Part shown: positions 17,308 through 27,400 of the stretch, one piece after another
Numbering within the stretch: the stretch's first letter is position 1
Layout of the letters: every line of letters begins with the position of its first letter
Assembly: GCA_011171075.1 (NCBI GenBank)
Contig: DUFD01000044.1
Span: 55,958 to 119,957, forward strand
Source: Dehalococcoidia bacterium
Lineage (GTDB): Bacteria; Chloroflexota; Dehalococcoidia; Dehalococcoidales; Fen-1064
Length of the DNA: 64,000 bases
Direction of reading: 5' to 3'
Notes under the pieces: generated by a model
Seen by the model: only the letters and a program-made list of their open reading frames with translations
The model's database searches: none
Told to the model about the DNA's origin: nothing
Translations under genes and position numbers: made by a program

Positions 17308-17979
17308 TCAAGCGGATGCCTCCACCATGTTCTCTAAGGCTTTTCTGTCTGTAATCCGAATGCGGTTCCGCTCGAGCTTGATAGCCCCTTCCGCTTCAAG
17401 GGCCTTGAGTGAGCGGGCAACGACCTCGCGGACAGACCCTACCATCGCAGCCATCTCCTGTTGCGTAAGTCGTGTCCCGGGAGCAGTACCGTTACCAGCG
17501 TTCTCCAGCAGTACTCTTGCTACCCGGCCGATGACATGCCGGAAAGACAGGTCCTCGATGAGTGACATCAGTTGTCGTGTCCGCTCGGCAAGGACCCTGG
17601 TAGTGTTCAGTGCCACTCTGGGATAATCGCGGAGAAGGGTGTGCAGTTCAATTCTGCTTATTCCGTATAGTGTCACCGGTGCCATCGCCTGTGCGCTAAC
17701 GGGCGATATCGCGTCATCGAAGATAGCGATGTCGTTGAACGCTTCACCCGGACGGACGATGCTCAGGATTTGCTCCTTACCATCGGATGATGTCTTAAAT
17801 ACCTTGATGGCGCCGGATGCCACGAAGAAGAGCTCTCCAACCACCTCGCCCTCGAGCTGGATAATTTCACCACGCTCGACCTTACGTTCGGAGAAGGACT
17901 GGCCGATAGAGTCAAGCTCGTCATCGTCCAGCCCGCTGAAGTAGGGTATGGATGCCAGGAATTCTCGATTGGTTGCCAT
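17308..17979 (-). CDS. Crp/Fnr-family transcriptional regulator
   Basis: 223-residue activator with an N-terminal cNMP-binding-type beta roll (residues about 10-125), dimer helix (about 125-150) and C-terminal winged helix. The protein has no cysteine at all, so it cannot be an Fe-S FNR. The cAMP-contact Arg-Ser of CRP is also absent (FNDIAIFDDAISPVSA), pointing to a DNR/HcpR-like or other ligand. The recognition helix keeps Arg184-Glu185 and Arg189, equivalent to R180/E181/R185 of E. coli CRP, which read GTGA half-sites; exactly such half-sites occur in three promoters around it, including its own upstream region. Likely autoregulated and controlling the ferredoxin, zinc-ribbon and Hsp20 genes. 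Confidence 0.88.
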   Translation of the reverse strand: MATNREFLASIPYFSGLDDDELDSIGQSFSERKVERGEIIQLEGEVVGELFFVASGAIKVFKTSSDGKEQILSIVRPGEAFNDIAIFDDAISPVSAQAMAPVTLYGISRIELHTLLRDYPRVALNTTRVLAERTRQLMSLIEDLSFRHVIGRVARVLLENAGNGTAPGTRLTQQEMAAMVGSVREVVARSLKALEAEGAIKLERNRIRITDRKALENMVEASA

Positions 17980-18079
17980 TGCCTAACTAAAGATCCTGAT
18001 TCGTTTCCGGATTCATAAGATTACACTAGCTAAGCATGAAATTCAACTTTTACCTGCCGTAACATATGTCCGATGCCAT

Positions 18080-18093
18080 GTAACTTAGGTCAC
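18080..18093. promoter_or_regulatory. Crp/Fnr-type binding site C
   Basis: Read on the minus strand GTGAC-CTAA-GTTAC. It lies in the divergent region between the regulator gene (start 17979) and hsp20 (start 18180), so it may serve both. Its centre (18086.5) is 30.5 bases from the hsp20 -10. Confidence 0.65.
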
Positions 18094-18116
18094 ATACGAA
18101 GGTAGACCGTGGATTT

Positions 18117-18122
18117 TAAAAT
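18117..18122 (+). promoter_or_regulatory. -10 element of hsp20
   Basis: TAAAAT, predicted start near 18129, leader about 50 bases. Site C would then be centred near -42, again a class II activator position. No CIRCE-type heat-shock repeat was seen. Confidence 0.5.
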
Positions 18123-18179
18123 ATTACTTAGGTCCGGGAAGTGGGACTTGGCGGAAAAATATAGAAGGAGGTGTTTTAT

Positions 18180-18674
18180 ATGGTACTTGATAGATGGCAA
18201 CCTACCAGAAGGTTACCGTGGAGGTTATTACGGGAGCTTGAGGAGACGGGACGGCAGTTCGACAGCCTGTTTGATACGCCATTCTGGCCTGCAATATGGC
18301 GCCGACTGCCAGCTCAGGAGCGTGAGTGGTCGCCGGCAATAGAGGTCTTTGAGAAGGAAGATAAATACGTTGTCAAGGCGGAACTCCCCGGGTTGAAGGA
18401 AGAGGACGTAGACATTTCGGTCAGCGATGATACTCTTTGTCTCAAGGGTGAGAAGAAGACTGAACACGAGGTCAAAGAGGACGAATACCACTGGAGTGAG
18501 CGGACCTATGGCAGCTTCCTCCGCACGATAAGGTTACCCTCGAACGTGGACACCAAGAAGATTGATGCCGAATACGAGAATGGCATGCTTGAGATTACCC
18601 TTCCGAAGATGGCCGAAGTCAAACCAAAGAAGATAACGGTTAAACCCAAGAAAAGCGAAGGGACTGGCAAGTAG
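18180..18674 (+). CDS. Hsp20/alpha-crystallin small heat-shock protein
   Basis: ATP-independent chaperone that holds unfolding proteins. 164 residues from the ATG at 18180, which has GGAGG 8 bases upstream; a GTG three codons earlier overlaps that site and is rejected. The alpha-crystallin domain spans about residues 55-150, from AIEVFEKEDKYVVKAELPGL to the closing ENGMLEITLPK, the family's G-x-L signature. The short C-terminal tail is Lys-rich and lacks a clear I-x-I. Followed by a good intrinsic terminator. Confidence 0.93.
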   Translation: MVLDRWQPTRRLPWRLLRELEETGRQFDSLFDTPFWPAIWRRLPAQEREWSPAIEVFEKEDKYVVKAELPGLKEEDVDISVSDDTLCLKGEKKTEHEVKEDEYHWSERTYGSFLRTIRLPSNVDTKKIDAEYENGMLEITLPKMAEVKPKKITVKPKKSEGTGK

Positions 18675-18720
18675 TCTGTTGAACACCGTCCCACTCCCCG
18701 AATACTGCCGGTTTGACTCG

Positions 18721-18752
18721 ATGCGCAGCTTCAAGGCTGCGCATTTTCATTA
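18721..18752 (+). terminator. Intrinsic terminator of hsp20
   Basis: 9-base stem ATGCGCAGC/GCTGCGCAT with a 6-base loop (18721-18744), then TTTTCATT. It overlaps the last codons of the convergent MFS gene that ends at 18731. Confidence 0.8.
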
Positions 18753-19996
18753 TCAGAGGCATTAAGACGCGGACTTCTGCCCCACCACAGGAGTCCTGCT
18801 GTGGCGACAAAGGCCACCATGCCGATTGTTCCCCAGACAAACCAGGGGTCTTGTGGGAAGGCGTCAAGCAGGATACCACCTGCCAGCGGTGCCAGCGACA
18901 TGCTCAGGCTCTGGCTTAGACCGAAGAATCCCATGTAGCGCCCCCGGTAGTCTCGCGGTGAAAGCTGCCCGACAACGGAGAGAGTTAACGGTGTGAATAC
19001 TATCTCGCCGGCGGTAATGACTACCATTGCGGCCATGGCCCAGCCGAAGTTGTGCACACCACCTAATGACAGGTATCCGAGGGCATAGAAGAGGCTTCCC
19101 AGTGCTAGGCCTCGTGCCCTGGTCAGTCTGCCTGCCCAGCGTGCTACAGGGTATTGAAAGAGCACCACCATGATTCCATTAGCGGTGAGTAGCAGGCCGT
19201 ACTGTGCGGTGGAAAAACCGATGCGGTCTACCGTGAATACGGACAGAGTGCTCCCCATCTGTCCCATGGTGACGAAGACCAGAAGGCATAATACAGTGAA
19301 CACTAGGAACAGTTGGTCTCTGGCTACGGAGAACATGCTGCCGAAGGGTACATGCTCTCTGGTTCCCTGGAAAGACTCTCCGAGAAAAAAGAATATAAAG
19401 GTGAAGGTAAAGACACTCGAAAAAGCAGCTATCGCAAAGAGCCATGAGTAGGGTATGAAGGTTATCAGGTAACCGCCCAGTGCCGGTCCGGCTGCCCATC
19501 CCACGTTTTGCCCCACCCGCAGGACGCCGTAGGTCTCGGTGAGGCGGTCGGGTGGCGACAGGTCGGTAATCATGGCCGCAATGGCAGGACGCATTGACAT
19601 GCCCACAGCCTGTCCGCTGATATAAGTAATCACTATTGCCCAGACCGGCGCGGAAGCGGCTACCAGGGCTGCCAGTCCTGAGTAGATAAAAAGCCGAACT
19701 ATCGAAGCCCCAAGGATAAGACGTCTTCGCCCGAATCGGTCGGCGAGTACCCCGCCTATCATCTGGGTGGCCGAAGAGCAGATACCGCTGATAAGGTATA
19801 GTGTTCCAATAAGTGTCATAGGTAAACCACGTTCCTGGTGCAGGTACAGGGCAAAAAAGGGAAGACAGATAGAGAAACCAGCCGAGGCGAAGAGTTGAGT
19901 ACCGGCGATAATCCACACCCCGCGCGGGAACCGACCGAAGACATCGCGGCTCAGGCGTTGTTTTATCTCTGAATACGTATCCGGTACAAATGGCAA
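18731..19996 (-). CDS. MFS transporter
   Basis: Twelve-segment major facilitator, probably a drug or metabolite exporter. Motif A is seen as GGVLADRFGRRRLILG, and the second-half equivalent WAGRLTRARGLALG. The frame is open up to 20140, but the first 48 residues of that longer version are polar and unlike MFS N-termini. I use the TTG at 19996, which has AAAGGA 9 bases upstream and leaves a short cytoplasmic lead (LPFVPDTYSEIKQRLSRDVF) before the first membrane helix. A longer start near 20140 cannot be excluded. No substrate-specific motif recognised. Confidence 0.83.
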   Translation of the reverse strand: MPFVPDTYSEIKQRLSRDVFGRFPRGVWIIAGTQLFASAGFSICLPFFALYLHQERGLPMTLIGTLYLISGICSSATQMIGGVLADRFGRRRLILGASIVRLFIYSGLAALVAASAPVWAIVITYISGQAVGMSMRPAIAAMITDLSPPDRLTETYGVLRVGQNVGWAAGPALGGYLITFIPYSWLFAIAAFSSVFTFTFIFFFLGESFQGTREHVPFGSMFSVARDQLFLVFTVLCLLVFVTMGQMGSTLSVFTVDRIGFSTAQYGLLLTANGIMVVLFQYPVARWAGRLTRARGLALGSLFYALGYLSLGGVHNFGWAMAAMVVITAGEIVFTPLTLSVVGQLSPRDYRGRYMGFFGLSQSLSMSLAPLAGGILLDAFPQDPWFVWGTIGMVAFVATAGLLWWGRSPRLNASDNENAQP

Positions 19997-20183
19997 GAGT
20001 CCGGTTCCTTTAACTGATGCTGTGTCAGTAGTTTGCCTATAAGTATACACTTTCAGAGAGGTCGCCGACGAATGAGCGGTCGATACATCCTGGTAGTTAC
20101 GTATTCTGTGTCCGGTAGCTTGTTGCGTTGCAGTGAGCAACGGCTTATTATATCGCTACCAAGACAGCTGAGGGGGTAGAGCC

Positions 20184-21362
20184 ATGTTGCCGTTCGATAG
20201 ACTAGTGGTGCTCGATTTCGCCCGTGGTTATCCAGGGGCGTACACGACCATGTTCCTGGGCGATTTCGGCGCCGACGTAATTCGGATTGACCAGCCGGTA
20301 CAACGACTAACTGGGCAGGATGCAGTTCTGGAGGAAATGGCTGCCTATGAGACCGTTCAGCGTAATAAGCGGAGTATTGTCATTGACCTGAAGAGCGCCG
20401 ATGGCCAGGAGGTACTCAGGAGACTGGTCAGAAAAGCGGACGTGTTACTTGAAGGATTTCGACCCGGTGTGATGGGCCGTCTCAACGCTGACTATGAGAC
20501 CCTTAAAGAGTTGAACCCGCGGCTCATCTATTGTTCACTGAGCGGGTTTGGTCCCGATGGCCCCTATGCGGCAATGCCAGCCCATGACATGAACTACATA
20601 TCTCTTGGCGGTGTCCTGAGCCTCATCGGACAGCGTAACGGCGCTCCTTATCTACCGAGTAATTTTATTGCCGACCTCGGCGGTGCTGCCCTGCATGGTC
20701 TGGTCGGCATCTTAATTGCCCTTTTCGCCCGGGAGCAGACCGGTAAGGGGCAGTTTGTTGATATTGCCTATCTTGACAGTGTGATTTCACTGCTGGCACT
20801 AGAGGCTCCAAACTACTTTCGTACGGGCAGGGTCCCACGTCGGGGAGAGACAGGTTTCACCGGGCGCGACCCCTGGACAAACGTCTACAGGTGTAAAGAC
20901 GGGGAATATATTACTGTAGCCTGTATAGAACCACAGTTCTGGGAGAACCTGTGTCAGGCTATCGGTCGCGAGGAGCTGATAAAGTACCAGCGGGAGCCTT
21001 ATCCGACTGAGGAACTGGACAGGGTGACCGAAGAGCTTGCCGATATCTTCATCACCAGGACCAGGGATGAATGGTGGCAGTTCTTTCAGGAAAAGGAAGT
21101 CTGCTTCGGGCCGGTACGGTATCTCAATGAGACCTTCTCCGACCCGCAGGTTTTGCACCGTGAGATGGTGGTGGAGGTTGGCCACCCTCGTGTGGGTAAG
21201 GTGAAGCAGCTGGGCTTGCCGCTTAAACTGTCCGATACGCCGGGGGTAATAAAGAGTCTGGGCGTTCCCAGTGGTGCTCATACCGACGAGATTCTACGGG
21301 AACTGGGATATGATAATGGCGAAATATCAGCACTGCTCAATTCGGGGTCGGTGACTGCATAG
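20184..21362 (+). CDS. CaiB/BaiF family (class III) CoA-transferase
   Basis: Transfers CoA between acyl-CoA and a free carboxylic acid. 392 residues, with the N-terminal Rossmann-like start LVVLDFARGYPGAYTTMFLG, LADFGADVIRI-like segment, NKRSIVIDLKSADG, and the catalytic Asp164 in ADLGGAALHG. The C-terminal half resumes the fold, as usual for the intertwined dimer. Ribosome site GAGGGGG before the ATG. With the crotonase and the MaoC pair it points to acyl-CoA metabolism, but they are not in one operon. Acid specificity not readable. Confidence 0.9.
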   Translation: MLPFDRLVVLDFARGYPGAYTTMFLGDFGADVIRIDQPVQRLTGQDAVLEEMAAYETVQRNKRSIVIDLKSADGQEVLRRLVRKADVLLEGFRPGVMGRLNADYETLKELNPRLIYCSLSGFGPDGPYAAMPAHDMNYISLGGVLSLIGQRNGAPYLPSNFIADLGGAALHGLVGILIALFAREQTGKGQFVDIAYLDSVISLLALEAPNYFRTGRVPRRGETGFTGRDPWTNVYRCKDGEYITVACIEPQFWENLCQAIGREELIKYQREPYPTEELDRVTEELADIFITRTRDEWWQFFQEKEVCFGPVRYLNETFSDPQVLHREMVVEVGHPRVGKVKQLGLPLKLSDTPGVIKSLGVPSGAHTDEILRELGYDNGEISALLNSGSVTA

Positions 21363-21515
21363 TCTCGCGCCGTTGGTTCCAGGCAATCTTCCGCGAAATT
21401 GCTCAGGCTGTCTGATATACTGCCTTTCTTTACCTGAGTTTGTCTTTTCTGTTACCATCTGATAAGGGTGGCTGTGTTTAGAGAGATTCAGTAGCATATT
21501 TAAAGGAGTGGGCGG

Positions 21516-22922
21516 GTGCAGATTAAGCTTACCTTCCTGGGTGCCAGTCAGGGCGTGACAGGCTCACGCTTCCGTATCGAGGCCAACGGCGTTCGTTTTC
21601 TGGTAGACTGCGGTCTTTATCAGGAAAGACAGTTTCAGTCGCGGAACTGGGACCCGTTTCCTGTGCCGCCGCAGAGTCTGGATGCCGTCCTCTTAACACA
21701 TGCTCACCTCGACCATTGTGGACTGCTCCCCAAGTTGGTGCGTGAGGGATTTAACGGACCTATTTACTGTACATCGGCCACGGCTGACCTTGCCGAGATT
21801 ATTCTGCTCGATTCGGCAAAGTTGCAGGAACAGGATGCGGAGTACAAGAAGCGGCGGCACGAAAGAGAAGGTCGTAAAGGGCCTTATCCCGAAATCCCTC
21901 TGTATACAACGGAGGACGCCGAAGCTGTGAAGCCCCTGTTTTCACCTGTCAGCTACGATAACCCGGTAGAAATTGGTCCGGGGATTGAGGCCTCCTTCCA
22001 CGATGCCGGTCATGTTCTTGGCTCAGCAATGATTCAGGTTAAGGTGCGCCAGGATGGGGAGGAACGGAAGATACTATTCTCCGGCGATATTGGCCGGTGG
22101 GGTAAGCCGATTCTGAGGGATCCTTCTACTTTTGAGGAAGCCGACTACGTTCTGGTGGAATCGACCTATGGCGACCGACTTTTTAATAAATCAATTAACA
22201 TGGCCGATGAGTTAACCGATGTCGTTGTCAGTACTGTTGCCGCCGGGGGTAATATCGTCATACCCAGCTTTGCCCTCGAACGGGCTCAGGAAATACTCTA
22301 TTACCTCAATGAAGCCCTGCAGGATAAAAGAATACCTCAACTGCTGGTTTTCGTTGATAGCCCTATGGCAGTGAATATAACCGATGTCTTTGAAGAGCAT
22401 CCCTACCTGTTCGATAAGGAAATGGTACAGTTGCTGCATGAGAAGAGGTCACCCTTTGACTTTCCGGGTCTGACACTGGTACGGACCATAGACCAATCAA
22501 AGGCGATTAACTACATTAAAGGCAGCATTATTGTGATTGCCGGGTCTGGTATGTGTACCGGTGGCAGGATTAAGTACCATCTGGTCACCAACATCACCCG
22601 TCCGGAGAGCACGATACTTTTCGTTGGTTATCAGGCAGAGGGAACACTGGGGAGGCGGATTGTTGAGGGCGAGAAAGAGGTCAGGATACTGGGGCAGCAA
22701 TATCCAGTGAAGGCTAAAGTTGTGCAGCTACACGGTTTCTCGGGGCATGCCGATAGGGATATGCTTCTCCGGTGGCTATCTGCACTCAAGTCACCGCCAC
22801 GGCGGGTATTTGTTGTCCACGGCGAGGAAAAGTCCGCCAGGAGTTTTGCCGACTTCGTTGCGGAGCAGACTGGCTGGCAGACTTCGGTGCCAGCTTACGG
22901 AGACGAGGTCATACTGGACTAG
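21516..22922 (+). CDS. Beta-CASP metallo-beta-lactamase RNA hydrolase
   Basis: Zinc-dependent nuclease of the CPSF73/YSH1-like branch. Metal motif THAHLDHCG gives His62, His64, Asp66, His67; later ligands are in FHDAGHVLGSAM and LFSGDIGRWGKP. The beta-CASP part (about 200-390) and the RMMBL closing motif VVQLHGFSGHADRDML with FVVHGEEKSA are present. 468 residues. Start is GTG at 21516 with AAGGAG 7 bases before. Role in mRNA 3'-end processing or decay is known for relatives; it is not an RNase J (no long C-terminal domain). Confidence 0.9.
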   Translation: MQIKLTFLGASQGVTGSRFRIEANGVRFLVDCGLYQERQFQSRNWDPFPVPPQSLDAVLLTHAHLDHCGLLPKLVREGFNGPIYCTSATADLAEIILLDSAKLQEQDAEYKKRRHEREGRKGPYPEIPLYTTEDAEAVKPLFSPVSYDNPVEIGPGIEASFHDAGHVLGSAMIQVKVRQDGEERKILFSGDIGRWGKPILRDPSTFEEADYVLVESTYGDRLFNKSINMADELTDVVVSTVAAGGNIVIPSFALERAQEILYYLNEALQDKRIPQLLVFVDSPMAVNITDVFEEHPYLFDKEMVQLLHEKRSPFDFPGLTLVRTIDQSKAINYIKGSIIVIAGSGMCTGGRIKYHLVTNITRPESTILFVGYQAEGTLGRRIVEGEKEVRILGQQYPVKAKVVQLHGFSGHADRDMLLRWLSALKSPPRRVFVVHGEEKSARSFADFVAEQTGWQTSVPAYGDEVILD

Positions 22923-22932
22923 GTCATGGCTG

Positions 22933-23616
22933 CTATGCTTGCAGGGCTTTCCTGCCGGTGACCTCCTGCTTGATGTACCACTCATGAACGGCTTCAATTA
23001 CACGTTCGGGTTCGTCACATACCCTCAGTAGATGAAAGTCCTCTTCGGAAATATATTCGCGGACCAGTGAAACACTTCTTAGCCACTCAAGGAAACCGTT
23101 CCAGAACTGGCTGTCGTAAAGTATTACCGGGAAGGGCTTAATCTTGTAGGTCTGCATCAGGGTCAGTACTTCGCTTAATTCGTCAAGTGTTCCCATGCCA
23201 CCGGGCATGATGACAAAAGCGGTGGCGTATTTGACCAGCATTACCTTGCGTACGAAGAAGTGATGGAAGGTTATTGCTTTTGTGGTGTAGGTATTAGGGA
23301 CCTGCTCCTCGGGCAGTTCGATGTTGAGTCCTACGGAGGTCACACCGGCTTCCATCGCACCACGATTGGCTGCCTCCATTACGCCAGGACCACCGCCGGT
23401 GATGATGGAGAAGCCGTTCTCGCCGAGGCGGCGGGCTATCTCCTGTGTCTGTGAGTAAATCTCGTCACCGGGCCTGATTCGGGCTGAGCCGTAGATGGTA
23501 ACCGCCGGCTCAATTCCACTTAACGAATCAAAACCCTCGACCAGCTCACCAATGATGCGGAACATTCGCCAGGACTCTTCCTTGGCCATCTCGTTAATTT
23601 CATATTCGTACGCCAT
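22933..23616 (-). CDS. LOG-family Rossmann protein (TIGR00730)
   Basis: Nucleotide 5'-monophosphate phosphoribohydrolase-like protein, 227 residues. The family signature PGGMGTLDEL (PGGxGTxxE) and the preceding GGGPGVMEAANRGA loop are complete, so the catalytic Arg/Glu set is probably intact. Start at 23616 (MAYEYEINEM) chosen for the GGGAGGG site 5 bases upstream; a longer in-frame start to 23658 has none. Relatives release cytokinin-type bases or process nucleotides (YgdH/PpnN); the physiological substrate here is unknown. Ends 10 bases from the convergent metallohydrolase gene. Confidence 0.88.
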   Translation of the reverse strand: MAYEYEINEMAKEESWRMFRIIGELVEGFDSLSGIEPAVTIYGSARIRPGDEIYSQTQEIARRLGENGFSIITGGGPGVMEAANRGAMEAGVTSVGLNIELPEEQVPNTYTTKAITFHHFFVRKVMLVKYATAFVIMPGGMGTLDELSEVLTLMQTYKIKPFPVILYDSQFWNGFLEWLRSVSLVREYISEEDFHLLRVCDEPERVIEAVHEWYIKQEVTGRKALQA

Positions 23617-23707
23617 AGCACCCTCCCTGTATGCCGATATTACCATATTAGGTGCCAAGAGACATAATCGGGTACAAAATAATAGTCAAGGTATCTCTGT
23701 GTTTCAG

Positions 23708-24265
23708 CTATGGCTTTCGAACGGGTGCCTCGCCAGGCACGTGAGGGGTCTGATATTTCTCCGCTTCCCGGTTGATTAGCTTTCTGGCATGTTCCGGGTC
23801 GAGACTGCCCCTCCTGACGGCATTTACCCAGTGAGTGGTTGCTGCTACGAGTCCGGGGGCATGCTCTGCAAGGGGCGGGCTTTCAAACAACCTTACCTTT
23901 TTACTACCGGCTTGCTCAGCGGTTGACAGACTTTCAAAGAAGATGTCCCCAAGTTCCATGACTATAGAACGGCCTGCCGCGCTGAATCGATGGCAGAAAT
24001 GCAGCCGGCACAGGACTGGTCGAAAGTCGTTGATAGGACACCAACCGAACTGAGGGGCATAGAGCTCGCAGCCGCATCCTAGGCAGCACCTGCTCTGGCA
24101 GTCCAAACAAATTTTTTCTTCCTGATTAACGCGGTCCATCCTGGCCACGGCCTCGGCGACCTCTTTGCCATAGAGCTCATACATCTCCGAATTGGTAATC
24201 AGGGGCAGGCGGGAGAGCTGTTCTACGTGCTCCATGAAACGGGCTACTGCCTTCTCTTTGTTCAT
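23708..24265 (-). CDS. Uncharacterised cysteine-cluster protein
   Basis: Not recognised with confidence. 185 residues from the ATG at 24265 (GGAAG upstream). Nine cysteines fall within about 40 residues: positions 53, 56, 60, 61, 64, 66, 76, 86 and 91, in segments CLDCQSRCCLGCGCELY, GWCPIND and PVLCRLHFC. The pattern recalls YkgJ-type CxxxCxxCC zinc or Fe-S proteins. Flanks are helical and charged. It is alone on the strand between the LOG gene and carB, separated by about 90-150 bases. A metal- or cluster-binding role is inferred from Cys spacing only. Confidence 0.7.
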   Translation of the reverse strand: MNKEKAVARFMEHVEQLSRLPLITNSEMYELYGKEVAEAVARMDRVNQEEKICLDCQSRCCLGCGCELYAPQFGWCPINDFRPVLCRLHFCHRFSAAGRSIVMELGDIFFESLSTAEQAGSKKVRLFESPPLAEHAPGLVAATTHWVNAVRRGSLDPEHARKLINREAEKYQTPHVPGEAPVRKP

Positions 24266-24417
24266 CGTGTTTGTACTTCCGGATAATGTCTCTGCCGGTC
24301 TGTAAAAATCCGCACAGCCGACTCTAAAAATGGTAGCCGTATGGCTTTTACATGTCAACCGCGTTTCCTGCCGTCGTGTGCTGATAGATGGGGAGTCAGA
24401 TACTAAACTGCCAGTTT

Positions 24418-27400
24418 TTAGACCAGGTCGGAGTGGTAATCCTGCAGGGATCTTACGCTGGACTCACCCTGCCGGTACGCAGCAATCCCCATGGCGGCGG
24501 CAGCAGCGGCCGGTAGTGTTGTGATATAGGGAATCTTATAAGTTATAGCTGCCTTGCGGATATATGAATCATCATACTGGCTGAGCTTACCGCTCGGGGT
24601 ATTGATGACCAGGTGTATTTCGCTATTGGTGATACCGTCCACGATATTTGGTCGGCCTTCGTGCATTTTTAAAATTGGCTCAGAATCAATTCCGTGCTCC
24701 TTCAGGAATTGATGGGTACCCTGTGTCGCCTTGATTCTGAAACCGAGGTCAGCGAATCTCCTGGCCACATCAGCAACGTTGGGCCGGTCTCTCTCAGATA
24801 CGGTTATCAGGACGGTGCCCTCTATTGGTAACTGTTGTTTAGCCGCCTCCTGGGCCTTGGCATAGGCACGACCGAAGGAATCAGCGATGCCGAGGACCTC
24901 GCCTGTTGACCGCATTTCCGGCCCCAGCAGGGGGTCTACCTCGGGGTACATATTGAAGGGAAAGACTGATTCCTTGACACCGAAATACGGTATCTTGTTA
25001 ATCTTCAGGGCTGTTTCAGACAGTTTATGGCCAAGCATGAGTTGGGTGGCAATGCGTGCCATCGACACGTTGCAGACCTTGGATACCAGCGGTACTGTTC
25101 TGGAGGCCCTTGGATTTGCCTCCAGGACGTAGACGGTGTCTTGGAATATGGCATATTGCATGTTCATCAGCCCGACGACATCGAGCTCCTGAGCGATTTT
25201 TCTGGTGTACTCAATAATGGTATTCACGTGTTTCTCCGGTATGCTGACCGATGGTATGACGCATGCCGAATCGCCGGAGTGTACACCGGCAAACTCGATA
25301 TGTTCCATTACGGCGGGCACCAATACCTCGTTGCCGTCGGAGATGGCGTCGGCCTCGGCCTCAATCGCATTCTCGAGGAACTTGTCAATCAGTATGGGGC
25401 GGTCAGGCGTTACATCGACTGCAGCGGCAACGTACTCTTTAAGTGCCTCCTCGTCGTAAACGACCTCCATCCCTCGTCCGCCCAAGACATAAGACGGTCG
25501 TACCATAAGTGGATAGCCAATCCTCCCGGCTACGTCGAGGGCCTCCTCCAGGTTACTTGCCATCCCGGACTCAGGCATCGGGATATTCAGTTCCTGCATA
25601 ATCCGGCGAAAGCGGTCGCGGTCCTCGGCCAGGTCAATAGTATCCGGTGAGGTGCCCAGTATTTTGACGCCTGCTTCGGCAAGGTCCTGGGCGATATTTA
25701 ATGGCGTCTGGCCACCGAATTGTACTATAACCCCCTCCGGCTTCTCCTTGTTGTAGATGCTCAGGACATCTTCCACGGTCAGGGGCTCAAAGTACAACTT
25801 GTCGGAGGTATCGTAATCAGTGGAGACGGTCTCAGGGTTGCAGTTCACCATAATTGTCTCGAATCCCATATCACGCAGGGCGAAGGCAGCATGGACACAG
25901 CAATAGTCGAACTCGATACCCTGACCGATCCGGTTCGGGCCTCCGCCGAGGACCATGACCTTCCGGTGGTCAGTGGTGGTATTCTTGTCCGGGGCGTTGT
26001 AGGTTGAGAAATAATAGGCTGCATTTTCAACGCCGCTTACCGGTACAGGTTCCCATGTTTCAACGACGTTAAGTGACGTACGCCTGGCCCGGATGTCTTT
26101 CTCAGCGATGCCCAACAACTGCGAAATATAGCGGTCTGCGAACCCGTCCTTCTTGGCCTTCACCAGTAGCTCATCCGGCAGCATCCTGCCGCGATACCCC
26201 AGAATCTTCTCCTCCAGTTCTACAAGTTCCTTCATCTGCTCGATGAACCATTGCTTTATATACGTCTTCCGGGAGAGTTCTCCGACATCCGCTCCTTTGC
26301 GTAGAGCCTCATACATGATGAACTGGCGCTCGCTGGTGGGTTCTCTGAGCATATCCATCAGGTCGGCCAGCGACTTCTGGTGGAAGTTTTTGGCAAAGCC
26401 CAGACCATAGCGCCCGTTCTCGAGTGAGCGTATTGATTTCTGGAATGCTTCTTTGTAAGTCTTTCCAATGCTCATTACCTCGCCCACGGCGCGCATCTGA
26501 GTGCCCAGCTTGTCTACGGCATCTTTGAATTTCTCAAAGGCCCACCGGGCGAACTTCACCACTACGTAGTCGCCCGATGGCGTGTACTTGTCCAGAGTCC
26601 CATCCCGCCAGTAATAAATCTCGTCCAGGGTGAGTCCGCCGGCGAGCTTGGAGGAGACGAGGGCAATAGGGAACCCGGTTGCCTTGGATGCCAGGGCCGA
26701 CGAGCGCGACGTACGGGGATTTATTTCGATGACAACTACACGACCGGTCTCAGGGTCATGTGCAAACTGAATGTTGGTACCCCCAATGACCTGTATCGCC
26801 TCGACAATCCGGTATGAGTAGTCCTGGAGACGTTCTTGAAGCTCAGGGTCGATTGTTAGCATTGGGGCTGTGCAATAAGAGTCACCTGTGTGGACGCCCA
26901 TAGCGTCTACGTTTTCGATAAAACAGACGGTAATCATCTGGTTCTTGGAATCACGGACGACCTCCAGCTCCAGCTCTTCCCATCCCAGTACAGATTCTTC
27001 GATAAGTATCTGGCCGACAAGACTGGCAGATATACCACGTTTGGCCACGGTACGCAGTTCCTCGACGTTGTAAACGAGCCCTCCTCCGGTCCCTCCCATT
27101 GTGTAGGCAGGACGCACCACTACCGGATAGCCAATGTCCGCAGCAATTTTTTCGGCGTCTTCCACGGAGTAGACGGCGGTGCTCTTTGGCATTTCGATGC
27201 CGAGGCGGTTCATCGTCTCCTTGAACGCTATTCTGTCCTCACCGCGTTCAATGGCATCAGCCTGGACACCGATAATCTGGACACCATACTTGTCAAGGAC
27301 ACCGGAGCGGTAGAGCTCGGCGCTGAGATTGAGGCCGGATTGCCCTCCCAGGTTCGGCAGTAGCGCATCGGGCTGTTCCTTCTCAACAATCTGTATCATT

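Noticed and set aside
17308..17979. Oxygen-sensing FNR
   Set aside because: The protein contains no cysteine, so it cannot hold the FNR cluster, and the nearby sites are GTGAC-type, not TTGAT-N4-ATCAA.
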